Part shown: piece by piece, positions 14,974 to 16,213 of the stretch
How the letters are laid out: every line of letters begins with the position of its first letter
Numbering within the stretch: position 1 is the first letter of the stretch
DNA from: CAYJPK01 sp964372035
GTDB lineage: Bacteria; Desulfobacterota; Desulfovibrionia; Desulfovibrionales; Desulfovibrionaceae
Length of the DNA: 16,213 bases
Assembly (NCBI GenBank): GCA_964372035.1
Contig: CAYJPK010000050.1
Coordinates: 1 to 16,213 of the forward strand
Direction: 5' to 3'
The notes under the pieces: model-generated
Told to the model about the DNA's origin: nothing
Database searches by the model: none
Seen by the model: the letters and a program-made list of their open reading frames with translations, nothing else
Program-made: the position numbers and the translations under genes

Positions 14974-15074
14974 AGAAGAGTGTTATGGCTAATTAATATA
15001 ATAATTTTTATTTTATATATTTAATTTCATTAGAATTTTAAGTAGCGCACTTAGCGCATAACGGAGTTAATACC

Positions 15075-16213
15075 ATGGCCGATTTAATGTTAAGCAAACC
15101 AGAAGCAGGACAAGTAGTTAATGTTGATTTATCAGATGATTCACGTTTAGTTTTTCCTTTTGCAGCAGATGAGTTTTTGCTCGAACGTGTTGATGACAAT
15201 TTAGTTATTAGTTTTGATGATGGTTCGACTATTAATGTTGCTGACTTCTATAATGTTTTTAACAGTGATAATATGCCTGAATTTGAAATTGATGGACAAT
15301 CAATTTCAGGTGAAGATTTTTTCATGGCATTTGGTGAAGAGTTAATGCCAGCTGCTGGTAACGCTGGAACAGATAGCGGTGGTAGTTCTAATAGAGAATA
15401 CGAAAGTGCTACAGTGCTTGACGGTATTGAAGCTATGCAAGGAAGAAATATCGAAAGTATTGTTAGCGGCGGCACTGATGACCTTACAAGAAAAATGTTT
15501 TCAGGTGATGCTGGTGATGATGAAGAAAATCTAGAGAATCAAAATATATTAAATAATCAGCAGTCACTTGATGATGTTACAGTACCAAGTGTTGACGTAA
15601 AAATTACTACTTCAGGAAATGATGATTATATTTCATCTGATGAATTAGGTGCTAACGATGGTAAAGTAGACGTTGAAATTACCTTTGGTGATGGCACTGA
15701 AGAGGGTGATGACATTGTAATCACTGACCAAAATGGTGATACCCTTTATGAAGGTCCAGTTACGAACGATATGTTAGAGAATGGCTTTATCCTTGAAGTT
15801 ACACCTCCTGCAGAAGGTGACCTTGAAGTTAATGTTACAGTTACTGACCCATCTGGAAATCAAGGCACAGGTTCAGATAAAGTTGTCATTGATACAAATG
15901 TTCAAGCTACAACTGAAAATCTTGATGTTGTTGAAAGTGGTTCAACAATTACTGGTTCATTAACTGACGGTGCTTCTGTTGAATCTTCTGAGGGTGGTCT
16001 TTCATTTGAACTAGTTGGATCTCCTTCAAGCTCACTCGGTTCCTTTACATTAAATCCTAATGGTTCTTATTCTTTTGAGCTTAATGATGAGCTTGCAAAT
16101 TCTTTATCACAAGGTGAAACTGTAGTTGAATCTTACACTATTCAAGTTAAAGATTTAGCAGGTAATACAGTAGATAAAGTTGTAAATGTTACTATTACAG
16201 GCTCTAATGATGC
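15075..16213 (+). CDS. Giant LapA/BapA-like surface adhesin, N-terminal part (open at window end)
   Basis: The frame is open to the edge: 379 full codons plus two bases. It is an acidic, cysteine-free protein. Residues 1-95 resemble the outer-membrane retention module of type I secreted LapA-like adhesins. P-A-A-G at 92-95 matches the di-alanine site cut by the periplasmic protease LapG. A low-complexity linker (about 96-170) rich in S, G, D, E and N follows, then an Ig-like domain (about 171-275) and one VCBS repeat (about 280-380) ending in V-T-I-T-G-S-N-D-A, the usual repeat end, so more repeats probably follow. In known systems cyclic-di-GMP bound to LapD holds LapG back and keeps such an adhesin on the surface. 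There is no Sec signal peptide, as expected; the secretion signal should be at the unseen C-terminus. ATG 15075 has GGAG eight bases upstream. Confidence 0.85.
   Translation, partial: MADLMLSKPEAGQVVNVDLSDDSRLVFPFAADEFLLERVDDNLVISFDDGSTINVADFYNVFNSDNMPEFEIDGQSISGEDFFMAFGEELMPAAGNAGTDSGGSSNREYESATVLDGIEAMQGRNIESIVSGGTDDLTRKMFSGDAGDDEENLENQNILNNQQSLDDVTVPSVDVKITTSGNDDYISSDELGANDGKVDVEITFGDGTEEGDDIVITDQNGDTLYEGPVTNDMLENGFILEVTPPAEGDLEVNVTVTDPSGNQGTGSDKVVIDTNVQATTENLDVVESGSTITGSLTDGASVESSEGGLSFELVGSPSSSLGSFTLNPNGSYSFELNDELANSLSQGETVVESYTIQVKDLAGNTVDKVVNVTITGSND

Larger units (their letters stand above)
14527..15074. other. Non-coding regulatory region before the adhesin gene
   Basis: About 550 bases without a credible reading frame; the longest ATG frame I saw has nine codons. 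It is very AT-rich. It holds, in order, a palindrome with a third half-site (14628-14675), a weak distal promoter (14793-14821), two 22-base repeats on either side of a small hairpin (14857-14940), a consensus promoter (14945-14973) and a leader of about 95 bases with two copies of TAGCGCA (15043-15049 and 15052-15058). Confidence 0.8.

Noticed and set aside
14995..15006. Tiny upstream frame (M-A-N-stop) in the adhesin leader
   Set aside because: Three codons with no ribosome site; ATG triplets followed by stops are expected by chance in such AT-rich DNA.
15248..15475. 75-codon minus-strand frame opposite the adhesin N-terminus
   Set aside because: The plus frame continues without stop through the whole region with clear domains; this is its shadow.

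Overview
The window looks like a chromosomal piece of an AT-rich, anaerobic, Gram-negative bacterium. The best fit is the Desulfovibrionales (Desulfobacterota), on the low-GC side of that order. Four things point there: hemB overlapping a radical-SAM gene of the siroheme-dependent (alternative) heme pathway, the gene order zapB–zapA–6S RNA–rny, a TRAP transporter with a separate DctP, DctQ and DctM, and the start of a LapA/BapA-like giant adhesin with a type I secretion-type N-terminus. This is inferred from gene content, not from a phylogenetic marker. A 100-base run of N (2624-2723) divides the window into two assembly pieces, so the link between left and right parts is a scaffold join, not read sequence.

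Left piece (1-2623): the first codons of a gene running off the edge, a MATE-family exporter and a LysR-type regulator, all on the minus strand. Right piece, minus strand (2724-7223): a compact cluster transcribed hemB, ahbD, zapB-like, zapA, 6S RNA, rny, closed by a strong terminator next to the gap. It joins heme synthesis, Z-ring assembly, a global RNA polymerase regulator and the mRNA-decay nuclease RNase Y. Right piece, plus strand: from a divergent promoter region at 7224-7422, a short CstA-type permease and polA are translationally close (3 bases apart). PolA has intact 5'-nuclease and polymerase motifs but a degenerate proofreading domain. A TRAP dicarboxylate-type transporter operon follows (dctP, dctQ, dctM), with a consensus promoter, an AT palindrome over its -35, a hairpin between dctP and dctQM, and a strong terminator.

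The last 1.7 kb is the most interesting part. A 550-base non-coding region carries an 11-bp-arm palindrome, two near-identical 22-base repeats exactly 62 bases apart, and a consensus promoter directly after the second repeat. It leads into a secreted adhesin open at the right edge. The visible 380 residues hold a putative LapG protease site (P-A-A-G, residues 92-95), an Ig-like domain and a first VCBS repeat. This suggests a surface adhesin controlled by cyclic-di-GMP, with a dedicated activator acting at the repeats. I found no CRISPR array, tRNA, rRNA, insertion sequence or phage gene.
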